From: Demequina capsici
Lineage (GTDB): Bacteria; Actinomycetota; Actinomycetes; Actinomycetales; Demequinaceae
Reading direction: 5' to 3'
Length of the DNA: 64,000 bases
Assembly (NCBI RefSeq): GCF_032102965.1
Contig: NZ_CP134880.1
Location: forward strand, 124,001 to 188,000
Part shown: in pieces, positions 1 through 8,762 of the stretch
How positions within the stretch are numbered: the first letter of the stretch is position 1
Layout of the letters: each line of letters opens with the position of its first letter
Notes under the pieces: generated by a model
The model's input: the letters and a program-made list of their open reading frames with translations, nothing else
Databases searched by the model: none
What the model was told of the DNA's origin: nothing
Program-made: the position numbers and the translations under genes

Positions 1-351
1 GCCGGGATCAAGATGCTCAAGATCGACCTCTGGGAGGCGGGTCCCTGCTTCAAGGGTGCGAACCCTGAGACCGAGCTCCTGTCGATCAAGGCCGCCGACC
101 TCACTGGCCGCCTCGCCGAGCGCATCCGCCGCCAGGGCAAGGCCCTCACCGACGACGAGCGCCGGCACATCCGCGCGCTCGCGGAGGGCGTGGAGAAGGC
201 ACAGGACGAGCCCGTGGGGGACCAGCCCGACGGGATCGAGAAGGACGTCGACGTGGACTCCGTCGACGAAACCGAAGACGTCCGGCTAGTGGACGCCGGC
301 ATGAAGGCCCGGGCGCGGCTCGAGCTCTCTCTCACCACGGAAGGAAGGTAA
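1..351 (+). CDS. HK97-family prohead protease, C-terminal part (5' truncated by window edge)
   Basis: The open frame enters from base 1. Its segment IDLWEAGPCFKGANPETEL resembles the conserved 'DLxEvSpVtfpANp' core of HK97-type prohead proteases, and it lies directly before the capsid gene, the usual place. The protease cleaves the scaffold-like N-terminus of capsid subunits during prohead maturation. The Ser/His catalytic residues lie upstream of the window. The visible C-terminal tail is acidic and probably acts in assembly or is itself processed. The ATG at position 13 is internal, not the true start. The stop is 6 bases before the capsid start, so the two are surely co-transcribed. Confidence 0.8.
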   Translation, partial: AGIKMLKIDLWEAGPCFKGANPETELLSIKAADLTGRLAERIRRQGKALTDDERRHIRALAEGVEKAQDEPVGDQPDGIEKDVDVDSVDETEDVRLVDAGMKARARLELSLTTEGR

Positions 352-357
352 GGTCTC

Positions 358-1626
358 ATGGGACCCGAACAGAAGAAGGCCGCGCTCCTGGCCGAGATCG
401 AGGCGCTCAAGGCGAAGTCGCTCACCGACGACTTCACCGACGATGACGCGGCTCGCTCGCTCGAGGCCGTTAAGGAGCTCGCCGACGTCGAGAAGATCAT
501 CGCCCGCAAGGAGGCCGCCTCCAAGGCCCTCGGCGGCGTGACCGCGCCGGTCCAGGAGTCGGCCGATGACACCCCGTCCGCGACGGGCGCCGCGAAGTCG
601 GGATCGCTGGGCCAGCAGTTCGTGAACTCGGACGCCTACAAGGCGTTCAAGACCGCGAACCCGAAGCCCGTCGAGAAGGACACCCCCATCTCGATCAAGG
701 CCACCGGTCTGAAGATCATGCGGCGCAAGCTGCTCGACACCGCGACCACGGGCAACGCCGAGCCGGTGATGCTCGATGGCATCGAGGACGTCACGTTCCG
801 GCCTCCGCGCCGCCTGCTGGAGGTCATCACCCGCGGCACCACGAACCGCGAGTGGGTGAAGTATCGCCAGGTCGTGTCGAAGACCAACAACGCGGCGATC
901 GTCGCGGAGGCCTCCGACAGCGGCGACCCGGTGGCGAACACCACCACGGGCGTCCTTGAGTACCCGGCGGGCGCCGGACTCAAGCCCCTGTCGACGCTGA
1001 CCACCCAGACCGCGGAGGCGAAGGCTGCGACCTACGCCGACGGCATGGAGGTCACGAACCAGGAGCTGTCCGACGACGGCATCATCTCCAGCCTCATCGA
1101 CTCGACGCTCACGGAGAACATCGAGATCACGATCGAGGACATGATCCTCAACGGTGACTCCGGTACCGACCCCGAGCAGCCTGACGGGATCTTCAACACC
1201 ACCGGCGTGCTGCAGCAGGCGTTCGTCACCGATGCGGTGACGTCGATCCGCAAGGCGATCACGCTGCTGCGCACGACGTCGGGTGCGTCGATCCGGGGCG
1301 TCCTGCTCAACCCGCAGGACGACGAGGCGTGGGACCTCCTGCAGGACGCCAACAACCGGTACTACGGTGCCGGACCGTTCGGCTCCGGTCCGCGCACAGC
1401 GTGGGGCTACGAGCGGATCGAGTCGCAGGCCATCCCGGTCGGTCAGGCGGTGATCGGCGACTTCTCGACGATCCACTTCCTGATCTACGAGGCGCTGTCG
1501 GTCCTGGCGTTCAACCAGCACAAGGACTTCGCGCAGCGCAACCTCACCTACATCCGCGCCGAGATGCGTGCGATGCAGATGATCCGCAACGCGGCCAAGC
1601 TCTGCGTGGTCGACCTCACCGCCTAG
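358..1626 (+). CDS. HK97-fold major capsid protein
   Basis: A 422-residue protein forming the icosahedral shell. Residues 1 to about 90 are charged and coiled-coil-like (many Lys, Glu, Ala), matching the delta domain removed by the prohead protease. The rest has the family pattern, with a 'GTTNREWVKYRQV' strand, an 'EVTNQELSDDG' segment and a Gly/Pro-rich C-terminal core ending 'RAEMRAMQMIRNAAKLCVVDLTA'. The length is typical for the family with its delta domain. A purine-rich GGAAGGTAAGG ribosome site precedes the ATG. The adjacent protease gene supports the call strongly. Confidence 0.95.
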   Translation: MGPEQKKAALLAEIEALKAKSLTDDFTDDDAARSLEAVKELADVEKIIARKEAASKALGGVTAPVQESADDTPSATGAAKSGSLGQQFVNSDAYKAFKTANPKPVEKDTPISIKATGLKIMRRKLLDTATTGNAEPVMLDGIEDVTFRPPRRLLEVITRGTTNREWVKYRQVVSKTNNAAIVAEASDSGDPVANTTTGVLEYPAGAGLKPLSTLTTQTAEAKAATYADGMEVTNQELSDDGIISSLIDSTLTENIEITIEDMILNGDSGTDPEQPDGIFNTTGVLQQAFVTDAVTSIRKAITLLRTTSGASIRGVLLNPQDDEAWDLLQDANNRYYGAGPFGSGPRTAWGYERIESQAIPVGQAVIGDFSTIHFLIYEALSVLAFNQHKDFAQRNLTYIRAEMRAMQMIRNAAKLCVVDLTA

Positions 1627-1742
1627 CGCGGTCCGCTCCTGCCGTCGGCGCTTCCCCCGCCGCCTAGCGACCAGGGGAGCGCCGACGGTGGGTGCCTCAC
1701 ACCCATCGCCGGCAGCGCCGACGAGACAGGAAGGAAAGACAC

Positions 1743-2168
1743 ATGGCCAGCAGCACCACCCAGGGAATGGTGATCGCGAACGGCGTCCGCTACCGCCTGA
1801 AGGACGCGCGCCGGCTCGGCATCCCCCTCGACGGGAAGGTCGTGACCAAGCGTTCGCGTCAGGTCACCACCTCTGCGACGGGCGCCGTTGAGCGCCCCAA
1901 GGGCAACGACTCGACCGAGAAGTGGGTTGCGTTCGCGCTCGCGCACGGCAAGACCGAGGACGAGCTCAAGGGTCTCGGGCGCAACGACATCAAGGAGATG
2001 TTCCCCGCGCCCGAGGACGAGAAGGCCGACGCTGCCAACGTCCCGGCCGCCACGACCGACGCGAACACCGCGCCGGACTCCACGGACGGCGCCGCAGGCG
2101 AGCCGTCTGACGACACCAGCGACGACGACGAGGACTCGGACGACGAGGACTCGGACGACGACGAGTAG
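1743..2168 (+). CDS. Acidic-tailed head-associated protein of unknown function
   Basis: A 141-residue protein lying between the capsid and the connector gene. The N-terminus (MASSTTQGMVIANGVRYRL) resembles short head decoration or stabilisation proteins of actinophages, and the last 30 residues are almost entirely Asp/Glu/Ser. The start at 1743 is chosen for the AGGAAGGAAAG site just upstream; an upstream in-frame ATG at 1692 has no such site. Position suggests a head decoration, capsid-stabilising or scaffold-like role, but no catalytic or fold motif was recognised. Confidence 0.75.
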   Translation: MASSTTQGMVIANGVRYRLKDARRLGIPLDGKVVTKRSRQVTTSATGAVERPKGNDSTEKWVAFALAHGKTEDELKGLGRNDIKEMFPAPEDEKADAANVPAATTDANTAPDSTDGAAGEPSDDTSDDDEDSDDEDSDDDE

Positions 2169-2189
2169 CGACGACCGGAGGGGCCAGCA

Positions 2190-2768
2190 ATGAGCACCAC
2201 GCCGACATTCTCAGCCGACGACCTGCTCGCTGACCCCTCCGATCTCGCCGTCCGTCTGGACGACCTGACCGCATCAGACGCGATCGTCCTCAACGCGCTC
2301 AAGCGCCTGTCGGCCCGCTTCCGCTCCGCGACCGACAACCAGATCACCGCGGTCACAGGCGCCACCATCACCGTCTCCGGGCGGGGCAACAGCAGCCTCC
2401 TGCTTCCCGTGAGGCCGATCACCGCCCTCACATCGGTCACTGTCTCAGGACTCGAGTATGTCGAGGGCTACGACTTCGTCGTGGGCTACGCAGCCGGCAT
2501 CCTGCGCCGCGACTTCGGCTGGCCCGACGGCCTGGACAACATCGTCGTCGTCTGCGACCACGGCTACGCCACCGTGCCGCAGGACATCCAGGACGCGATC
2601 CTCGACATGGCCGAGGTCTACTGCAACATGAGCGCCGGCATCGAGTCCGTGACCACGGGCAGCGAGTCGGTGAAGATCGCGAACTCGCTGATCAACGGCG
2701 GCTCACTCGGGTCCTGGAACGAGGTCATCGCGAAGTACACGATCGGCGGCAACGGTGACCGGTCATGA
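2190..2768 (+). CDS. Phage head-tail connector (gp6/gp15-like adaptor)
   Basis: A 192-residue protein in the slot after the capsid genes where adaptor proteins sit. Residues about 20-60 are helical (DDLTASDAIVLNALKRLSARF), followed by a beta-rich middle (RPITALTSVTVSGLEYVEGYDF) and a helix around VPQDIQDAILDMAEVYCNMSAG. This helix-strand-helix layout fits the HK97 gp6/SPP1 gp15 adaptor ring that sits under the portal. CGGAGGGG precedes the ATG. Its stop overlaps the next ATG by four bases (ATGA). The fold assignment rests on context and pattern, not on a diagnostic motif. Confidence 0.75.
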   Translation: MSTTPTFSADDLLADPSDLAVRLDDLTASDAIVLNALKRLSARFRSATDNQITAVTGATITVSGRGNSSLLLPVRPITALTSVTVSGLEYVEGYDFVVGYAAGILRRDFGWPDGLDNIVVVCDHGYATVPQDIQDAILDMAEVYCNMSAGIESVTTGSESVKIANSLINGGSLGSWNEVIAKYTIGGNGDRS

Positions 2769-3112
2769 GGCTGACCCATGTGCTGCACACCGAGTCGGTG
2801 ACGATCATCAAGGCGGCCCCGACGGGCGACACCGACGCGGACGGCGTACCGATCACCGACGCCCCCACGCAGACCGCTTGGAGCGGTCTGGCCATCCAGC
2901 AGACCACAGCCGACGAGACCACCGCGGGTGACGTCGACGAGGTCGCGACGACCTACAGCCTTTCGGGCCCGATCCCATCCGTCGAGCTGACGGCCGCGGA
3001 CACCATCCGCTGGAACGGCATCGACTACTCCATCGTCGGCGACCCGGACACGCGCCGCGGCCGCCACCGCATCAACCACACCAGCCTCGTACTGCGCCGC
3101 GCTCGCGGCTGA
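2765..3112 (+). CDS. Phage head closure (head-tail stopper) protein
   Basis: A 115-residue, beta-rich protein with strands such as ESVTIIKAAP and DTIRWNGIDYSIVGDP. Size, position after the adaptor gene and the 'WNGIDYSIVG' segment fit the SPP1 gp16-like stopper family that seals the head before tail joining. It overlaps the preceding gene by ATGA, which suggests translational coupling. No enzymatic motif is present or expected. Confidence 0.7.
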   Translation: MRLTHVLHTESVTIIKAAPTGDTDADGVPITDAPTQTAWSGLAIQQTTADETTAGDVDEVATTYSLSGPIPSVELTAADTIRWNGIDYSIVGDPDTRRGRHRINHTSLVLRRARG

Positions 3113-3132
3113 GAGCTCGAGAGGAGACCGGC

Positions 3133-3459
3133 ATGGCTTCCAGCAGGTCGTTCACGGGTCTCTCGACGAAGAAGCTCAACGAGGTCCTGCAGGCGCAGGC
3201 GGTCCGTTCCGCGCTCGAGGCGCGTGCCCGGCGCGTCTTGCCGCGCACCCGGGCGATCGCTTACGAGGTGGGTGCCTCCGAGTTCGCCGGCGAGCTGCAC
3301 GTCGAGCAGGGGACGCGCCCTGGCGCGAAGGCGGATGGGGGGCTGAAGCGTCCCTATGCGCGGATCATCGCCGAGCTCACGCCGGAGCAGCGCAAGAAGG
3401 ACGGGCGCACGCGCCTGACTCGCCGCCAGATCCTGCGCAAGGGGGCCTTCGGTGGCTAG
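3133..3459 (+). CDS. Phage neck/minor tail protein (HK97 gp10-like candidate)
   Basis: A 108-residue, very basic protein (repeated Arg/Lys, for example RARRVLPRTRAIAYEVG). It lies between the head closure and tail terminator candidates, where HK97 gp10-family proteins normally sit. The C-terminus (KRPYARIIAELTPEQRKKDGRTRLTRRQILRKGAFGG) is unusually basic. An AGGAGA site precedes the ATG. The stop overlaps the start of the next gene. The exact role is assigned from gene order. Confidence 0.65.
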   Translation: MASSRSFTGLSTKKLNEVLQAQAVRSALEARARRVLPRTRAIAYEVGASEFAGELHVEQGTRPGAKADGGLKRPYARIIAELTPEQRKKDGRTRLTRRQILRKGAFGG

Positions 3460-3865
3460 CGCGGGACTCACGTGGCCGAACGCCGAGAAGGCCGTCGTGG
3501 CGTGGTTGAAGAACCGCACGACGAAGTACGTCGCGACGGAGACGGACGACACGCTCGGCGACCATCTGCCGGCATACAGGGTGGCACGCGCTGGAGGCAC
3601 CACCAGGCCCGACGGCACTGGACTGACCAAGGTCATCCAGATCGAGATAGAGACCATCGCCGGCGACCGCGCATCCCTGTGGGCCGCGGTCGCTGAGATC
3701 GAGTCGGCGATGTACGCCCTCAGCGGGAACGGCCTCGAGGGCTGGTTCATCGACGAGGTCGAAGAGACGTTCGCCGCCGCCGTCGTCAGCAGCGACAGCG
3801 ACGGGGATCGAAGGGCTAGCGCGACCTACGGCCTCGCTGTGCGCCCGCACACCACCACCAACTAG
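3452..3865 (+). CDS. Tail terminator / minor tail completion protein
   Basis: A 137-residue protein starting at a GTG inside the previous gene. It begins SAGLTWPNAEKAVVAWLKNR and contains 'VIQIEIETIAGDRASLWAAVAEIESAMYAL', a helix-strand arrangement common in tail terminator (gp17/gpU-like) proteins that cap the tail tube. It directly precedes the tail tube gene. Assignment is from synteny and size. Confidence 0.65.
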   Translation: MASAGLTWPNAEKAVVAWLKNRTTKYVATETDDTLGDHLPAYRVARAGGTTRPDGTGLTKVIQIEIETIAGDRASLWAAVAEIESAMYALSGNGLEGWFIDEVEETFAAAVVSSDSDGDRRASATYGLAVRPHTTTN

Positions 3866-3879
3866 AAAGGACACAGCGG

Positions 3880-4500
3880 ATGCCTACCGTTGACAGCCTC
3901 CTCGTCGTGGATGAGGAGAACGTCCGCAAGTGGCCCACGCAGCTCTTCTACCTGCAGGCCCCAGACGCGGCGATCCCGACCGAGTTCATCAGCGCGACCG
4001 ACTACATGCCGATCCTGCCGGCGGACGCGATCCAGCTCGGCTTCATCACCACCGACGGCGTGAGCGTCGACGAGTCTCTCTCCTCGGAGGACACTCAGAT
4101 GCTGCAGTCGCTTGAGCCGGTGCGCTCCGACCTGACCGGCATCGCCCGGACCCTCACCATCGCGTTCGGCGAGGACAACGCCTACGTGCAGGCCCTGTGG
4201 CACGGGGTCGACTTCGCGAGCTTCCCGACCGACCCTGCCGCTCCGTGGGTGTTCGAGGACGGGGCGGCGACCCAGTTCCCGTACTACCGTGCGGGCCTGA
4301 TCATGTCCGACGGCGTCGGCTCCAGCGCCCGGTACCGGCACGAGTACGGATACCGGGTCACGGTCAACTCGAAGGACACGCGCACCCTGAACCGCTCCGA
4401 CCCGGAGACGTTCGGCGTCACCTTCTCCCTCCTCAAGGACCCGACCGTCGGCAAGTCGTACCACCGCGAGCAGGACGGACCCAGCTACACGCACGTGTAG
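3880..4500 (+). CDS. Major tail (tube) protein
   Basis: A 206-residue protein lying just before the tail-assembly chaperone pair, the expected place of the tube subunit. It is beta-rich, with 'GVSVDESLSSEDTQMLQSLEPVRSDLT' and a C-terminal 'TFGVTFSLLKDPTVGKSYHREQDG' that resemble actinophage tube proteins. AGAAAGGACACAGCGG precedes the ATG. It is followed by 96 non-coding bases rich in GC dyads before the chaperone gene. Confidence 0.85.
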   Translation: MPTVDSLLVVDEENVRKWPTQLFYLQAPDAAIPTEFISATDYMPILPADAIQLGFITTDGVSVDESLSSEDTQMLQSLEPVRSDLTGIARTLTIAFGEDNAYVQALWHGVDFASFPTDPAAPWVFEDGAATQFPYYRAGLIMSDGVGSSARYRHEYGYRVTVNSKDTRTLNRSDPETFGVTFSLLKDPTVGKSYHREQDGPSYTHV

Positions 4501-4596
4501 CCCACGAGACCGGGCGGCTGGCGGCGGTGAGGGGAAGCCCGCCGCCGGCCGCCCTTCCGCTTCCCCAGCCTCCCCACAGTGAAGGACACACCGACC

Positions 4597-4965
4597 ATGG
4601 CCAAGAACCGCAAGCCCCAGCCGATCCGCTTCAACCAGTTCCGCAAGCAGCTCGCGGACCAGGGGATCGACGACCTCGAGGAGATCATCCTCGACGACGA
4701 CACCTCGATCTTCATCCGACTCGGCATCAACCTCGCCGGCGACGAGGACGACTTCGACGACTTCATGGCTGGCGTCCGCGCCGCGGAGGAGAAAGAGGAG
4801 CTGTGCAAGATCATCCTCGGCTTCTACGAGCACAAGAGCGCGGACGAGCAGTACAAGATCTACACCGACTTCGGGGGTAAGCCCCACGAGCTCGTCGCGC
4901 TGTGGGGCACCGCCACCGCGGCTCGCCAGGAGGCACTGGGAAAGCTCCGGCCTCGGAGGTCCTAG
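4597..4965 (+). CDS. Tail assembly chaperone, short (gpG-like) form
   Basis: A 122-residue acidic protein (ATG at 4597, after GAAGGACACACCGACC). Its location between tube and tape measure genes and its overlap with a second frame are the hallmarks of the gpG/gpGT chaperone system, which holds the tape measure during tube polymerisation. A GGGAAAG heptamer lies in frame near the 3' end. Most ribosomes would stop at 4965; a fraction should shift to make the longer product. Confidence 0.88.
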   Translation: MAKNRKPQPIRFNQFRKQLADQGIDDLEEIILDDDTSIFIRLGINLAGDEDDFDDFMAGVRAAEEKEELCKIILGFYEHKSADEQYKIYTDFGGKPHELVALWGTATAARQEALGKLRPRRS

Positions 4966-5378
4966 CCCACGCCTCCGAGGTCTACAGCCTCATCGGCCAG
5001 GCGCCCGAGGCCTACGAGGCAGCACTGCTCCAGGCCTACCCCGAGCGCCCCAACCCGATCTTCGAAGCGCTGAACGGACGCCTCAGCATCCGACAGCTGC
5101 GCGTCATGGTCGAGCACCTCCCACGCGGGCCCGTCGATCGTGAGGTCAACGGCCCATGGGGCGACATCGAGTACCTACTGCACGACATCGCGAACAGTCT
5201 GAGGCTGCTCAACACCACGTACTCGAACGTCCACCGGCCCAAGGGCGCGCCGCAGCGCAAGCCCACGTTCCTGCCCGGACCGGACGACAAGAAGCAAGAC
5301 GCGGATCCGCGCAGCGAGCAGCAGATCCAGGCCGAGCAGGACCACCTGCTGGCCGTGCTGGCCCGCGATCGCGGCTAG
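4597..5378 (+). CDS. Tail assembly chaperone, long (gpGT-like) form by -1 frameshift
   Basis: Predicted join of 4597-4944 with 4944-5378. After the shift the frame reads ...EALGK-APASEVLAHASEVYSLIG and continues to VLARDRG, about 260 residues in all. The downstream frame has no credible ribosome site or start of its own near 4902, yet has clear protein-like composition (DREVNGPWGDIEYLLHDIANSLRLLN). That composition, and its place directly before the tape measure, indicate it is expressed as the T-part of a fusion. Confidence 0.85.
4938..4944 (+). promoter_or_regulatory. -1 programmed ribosomal frameshift slippery heptamer GGGAAAG
   Basis: The heptamer sits as G|GGA|AAG in the zero frame, exactly the X XXY YYZ phasing for simultaneous -1 slippage of Gly and Lys tRNAs. 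It lies 19 bases before the zero-frame stop and within the overlap of the two chaperone frames. Confidence 0.88.
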
Positions 5379-5429
5379 GTAGCCCGCGAACCCACACCAC
5401 AAGTCCACATCAGCAAGGGAGGTCCCGTC

Positions 5430-8400
5430 GTGGCTGACGAGGTCTGGCTCGACGTCCTCCCGTCGATGCGTGGGTTCGCGGGCACCTTGACCAAGGAGGT
5501 CACGAAGGCCGCGAAGGACGCCGGCGACAAGGGCGGCAAGGAGTACAAGAAGGCGCTCGAGAAGGGCGCCGACGGATCCGGCGACGCGCTCGTCGCCGAG
5601 CTCGAGACCGCTCAGAAGCGTGCCGCCGGGCTCGTCGCGAAGCTCTCGGGCGAGGTCTCCCGTGCCCGCCAGTCGCAGGCACGTGCCTCGGCCGAGCTCC
5701 TCACGGCGGAGCAGCGTGTCACGGACGCGACCGCGAAGTACGGCGAGGAGTCGAACCAGGCACGCGCCGCCGTGCTCAAGCTCGAGGCCGCGAAGGAGAA
5801 GGCGACCCAGGCCACCCAGACGTTCACGAACGCCGAGAACGCCCTCAAGGAGGGGCAGAAGTCGCTCAAGGAAACGACGACGCAGCTGACGGACGCCCAG
5901 CAGAAGTCGGGCACCGAGGCGACCAAGTCGAAGAGCATCTGGGAGAAGCTGACCGGCTCTCAGCGTGACAACGAGACGCAGACCGACCGCAACACCGGAT
6001 CCATCGGCTCGCTCATCGCGAAGTTCACCGCGGCCACCGGCGCCGCCGCGCTCCTCGCGGCCGCGTTCGGCACCGCGCTCACCGAGGAAACGGTCGGCGA
6101 CAGGCTCGCCGCACAGCTCGACGCGACCCCGGTGCAGGCGCAGGCCTACGGCGAGGCCGCCGGCAGCCTCTGGGCAAACGCCTACGGCGACAGCATCGGC
6201 GAAGTGGGCGACGCTGTCGACTCGATCGTGTCGTCGATCGACGGGATGCGCGACGCGTCGACGAGCAGCATCGAGGACATCACCGGCAAGGCCCTGTCGC
6301 TGTCCGACGCGTTCGGCATCGACGTCACCGAATCCGCACGCAACGCCGGCATCCTCATCAAGACCGGCCTCGCGTCGGACGCTGAGGACGCGTTCGACCT
6401 GATGACCGCATCGCTGCAGCAGGTGCCGGCAGCACTGCGCGGCGAGGTCACCGACGCGACCCAGGAGTACTCCGACTCCCTCGCCCAGCTCGGCCTCTCG
6501 GGCGAGGAGGCGATGGGCCTCCTCGTGTCCGCCACGGAGAACGGCCAGTACGGCGTCGACAAGATGGGAGACGCACTCAAGGAGCTCACGATCCGCTCGT
6601 CGGACATGAGCACCAGCTCGGTCGCCGCCTACAAGGCCGCCGGCCTATCCGCACAGGACATGTCCGATCGCTTCCTCGCCGGCGGCGACGTCGCCCGCGG
6701 CGCGCTCGCGGACCTCGTCACCGGCCTGCAGTCGATCACGGACCCCGCAGCGCAGGCGAACGCGTCGATCGCGCTCTTCGGTACTCCGCTCGAGGACCTC
6801 GGCACCGGCGACATCCCCTCCTTCCTCGACCAGCTCGCCACGATGGGTGGAGCTCTCGGCGACGTGTCGGGCAGCGCCGAGGATCTCTCGAACACGCTGT
6901 ACGACAACACGTCGACCAGCCTCGAGTCCCTCAAGCGTGGCTTCTCGCAGGCGCTGTCGGAGGGGATCGAGCCGTTCCTCGGCCCCGCCGACGAGGTCCT
7001 CGGCTGGGTCCAGGACGTCCTCCCTGGCATCCAGGACGTCATCTCGATCCTGTTCAACGGCGACTACACGGGAGGCCTCGCCGACTCGTTCGGAATCTAC
7101 GAGGACTCGGGCTTCGTCGACTTCCTCTTCAGCGCCCGCGACGCAGCGATCGAACTCGGGTCATGGCTCAAGGGCACTCTCTTGCCAGCACTCGAGTCGT
7201 TCGGGTCATGGCTCACCAGCGGAAGCGCTGGTGCTGAGGTGTTCGCGACTGCCGTCGGCGCGATCGTGGCGGGTGTCATCACGTGGACAGCTGTGACACG
7301 GACGGCCACCGCAGTCCAGGCCGCATTCGCGGTCGTGATGGACGCGAACCCGATCATGCTGATCGTCACCGCGATCGCAGCTCTCGTCGCAGGCCTGGTG
7401 TACTTCTTCACCCAGACCGAGACCGGCAGGCAGCTGTGGGAGACGTTCACGACCGCGCTCGCGGACGGCTGGAACTGGGTCGTCGGCGTGGTCCAGGCAG
7501 CGTGGACGGACGTCCTGAAGCCGACCTGGGACGCGCTCGTCGCCGCCGCGACGTGGCTGTGGGAGTCGGTCCTGTCGCCCATCTTCGACGCGATCTCGTT
7601 CGGCTGGTCGCTGCTCGCGACGGGCTTCCAGTTCTACTGGGACTACTACCTCTCGCCGATGCTGACGATCTTCGCGGCCACCATCTCGTGGCTGTGGGAC
7701 ACCGTCGCGAAGCCCGTGTGGGACGTGATGAAGATCGCGTGGGGTGTGCTCGTCGCCGGCATCACCTGGTACTGGGACCACGTTCTGAGCCCGATGTTCG
7801 ACGCAGCCGGCACCGTGATCTCGTGGCTGTGGAACAACGTCGCGAAGCCCGTATGGGACAAGATGAAGTCCGGCTGGAACACCCTCGTCGGAGGCATCAC
7901 CGACATCTGGGACAACAAGCTCAAGCCCGCCTTCGACGCTCTGAAGTCATTCATCGACACGACCCTGCCGGACGCCTTCGAGGCTGGCAAGGACGCGATC
8001 GGGTCAGCCTGGAACAAGATCAAGGGCCTGGCAGCCAAGCCGATCAACTTCGTGATCGACACCGTGTACAACAACGGCTTCCGGTCAGTCATCAACAAGG
8101 TCGCCGGCTGGGTCGGCGCACCCGAGCTTCCGTCGCTTCCCACGATCCCCGAGTACGCCAAGGGTGGACTCGCCGGGACCGGCTGGGCAGTGGTCGGCGA
8201 GCAGGGCCCTGAGCTCGTCAACTTCGACAAGCCCGGACGTGTCTATACCGCGGGGCAGACCGCGACAGCGCTCGCGGGCGCGGTGTCGATCAACACTCAC
8301 ACAGCCGCTGCAGGGCCTGTGGCGGGCGCGACAGCTTCGAGCGGCAGTGCGTACCGGACGTTGCTCGACGTCGCGGCAGCGGGCAGTACACGCGGTGCCT

Positions 8401-8762
8401 GGCCAGTGTTCACGATGACGGCATCCGGCACTCCAGTGATCGTCAGCTCCGGTGGCGGCGGCAAGGGCATCGATCCGACCGCCTACGTGAAGTACGACAA
8501 CGGGGGAGTCCTGCAGCCCGGGGCGACGGGAGCGGTCAACGCCACTGGCCGTCCCGAGGCGGTGCTCACCGAAGCGCAGTGGACGTCGATCGAGCGCATC
8601 GCCGATAACGCCGGGCTCTCACTATCCGAGATCGACCTGTCCGACAGGACGCTGCGCAAGCTCGCGCAGTACCTCCTCGAGGCGGACGAGCGTGCCGTCG
8701 CCCGCGGGCTCGCGAAGGCAGCGCGTGAGGCACAACTCGTGACACGGATGGGGGGTGCGTGA
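5430..8762 (+). CDS. Tape measure protein
   Basis: A 1110-residue protein, the longest phage gene here, starting at a GTG behind AAGGGAGGT. Residues 1-180 are coiled-coil (Ala/Glu/Lys-rich, with ETAQKRAAGLVAKL). A hydrophobic stretch near 200-220 and two more near 605-660 (for example IMLIVTAIAALVAGLVYFF) are the membrane-active segments typical of tape measures. Residues about 675-870 hold a Trp-rich repeat in which 'SWLW..VAKPVWD' recurs about every 30-35 residues. The protein sets tail length and is ejected with the genome. The stop overlaps the next start as TGATG. Confidence 0.95.
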   Translation: MADEVWLDVLPSMRGFAGTLTKEVTKAAKDAGDKGGKEYKKALEKGADGSGDALVAELETAQKRAAGLVAKLSGEVSRARQSQARASAELLTAEQRVTDATAKYGEESNQARAAVLKLEAAKEKATQATQTFTNAENALKEGQKSLKETTTQLTDAQQKSGTEATKSKSIWEKLTGSQRDNETQTDRNTGSIGSLIAKFTAATGAAALLAAAFGTALTEETVGDRLAAQLDATPVQAQAYGEAAGSLWANAYGDSIGEVGDAVDSIVSSIDGMRDASTSSIEDITGKALSLSDAFGIDVTESARNAGILIKTGLASDAEDAFDLMTASLQQVPAALRGEVTDATQEYSDSLAQLGLSGEEAMGLLVSATENGQYGVDKMGDALKELTIRSSDMSTSSVAAYKAAGLSAQDMSDRFLAGGDVARGALADLVTGLQSITDPAAQANASIALFGTPLEDLGTGDIPSFLDQLATMGGALGDVSGSAEDLSNTLYDNTSTSLESLKRGFSQALSEGIEPFLGPADEVLGWVQDVLPGIQDVISILFNGDYTGGLADSFGIYEDSGFVDFLFSARDAAIELGSWLKGTLLPALESFGSWLTSGSAGAEVFATAVGAIVAGVITWTAVTRTATAVQAAFAVVMDANPIMLIVTAIAALVAGLVYFFTQTETGRQLWETFTTALADGWNWVVGVVQAAWTDVLKPTWDALVAAATWLWESVLSPIFDAISFGWSLLATGFQFYWDYYLSPMLTIFAATISWLWDTVAKPVWDVMKIAWGVLVAGITWYWDHVLSPMFDAAGTVISWLWNNVAKPVWDKMKSGWNTLVGGITDIWDNKLKPAFDALKSFIDTTLPDAFEAGKDAIGSAWNKIKGLAAKPINFVIDTVYNNGFRSVINKVAGWVGAPELPSLPTIPEYAKGGLAGTGWAVVGEQGPELVNFDKPGRVYTAGQTATALAGAVSINTHTAAAGPVAGATASSGSAYRTLLDVAAAGSTRGAWPVFTMTASGTPVIVSSGGGGKGIDPTAYVKYDNGGVLQPGATGAVNATGRPEAVLTEAQWTSIERIADNAGLSLSEIDLSDRTLRKLAQYLLEADERAVARGLAKAAREAQLVTRMGGA

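Noticed and set aside
4902..5378. Independent gene starting at 4902
   Set aside because: No ribosome site, and the first codons are the shadow of the upstream frame. The frameshift fusion explains it better.
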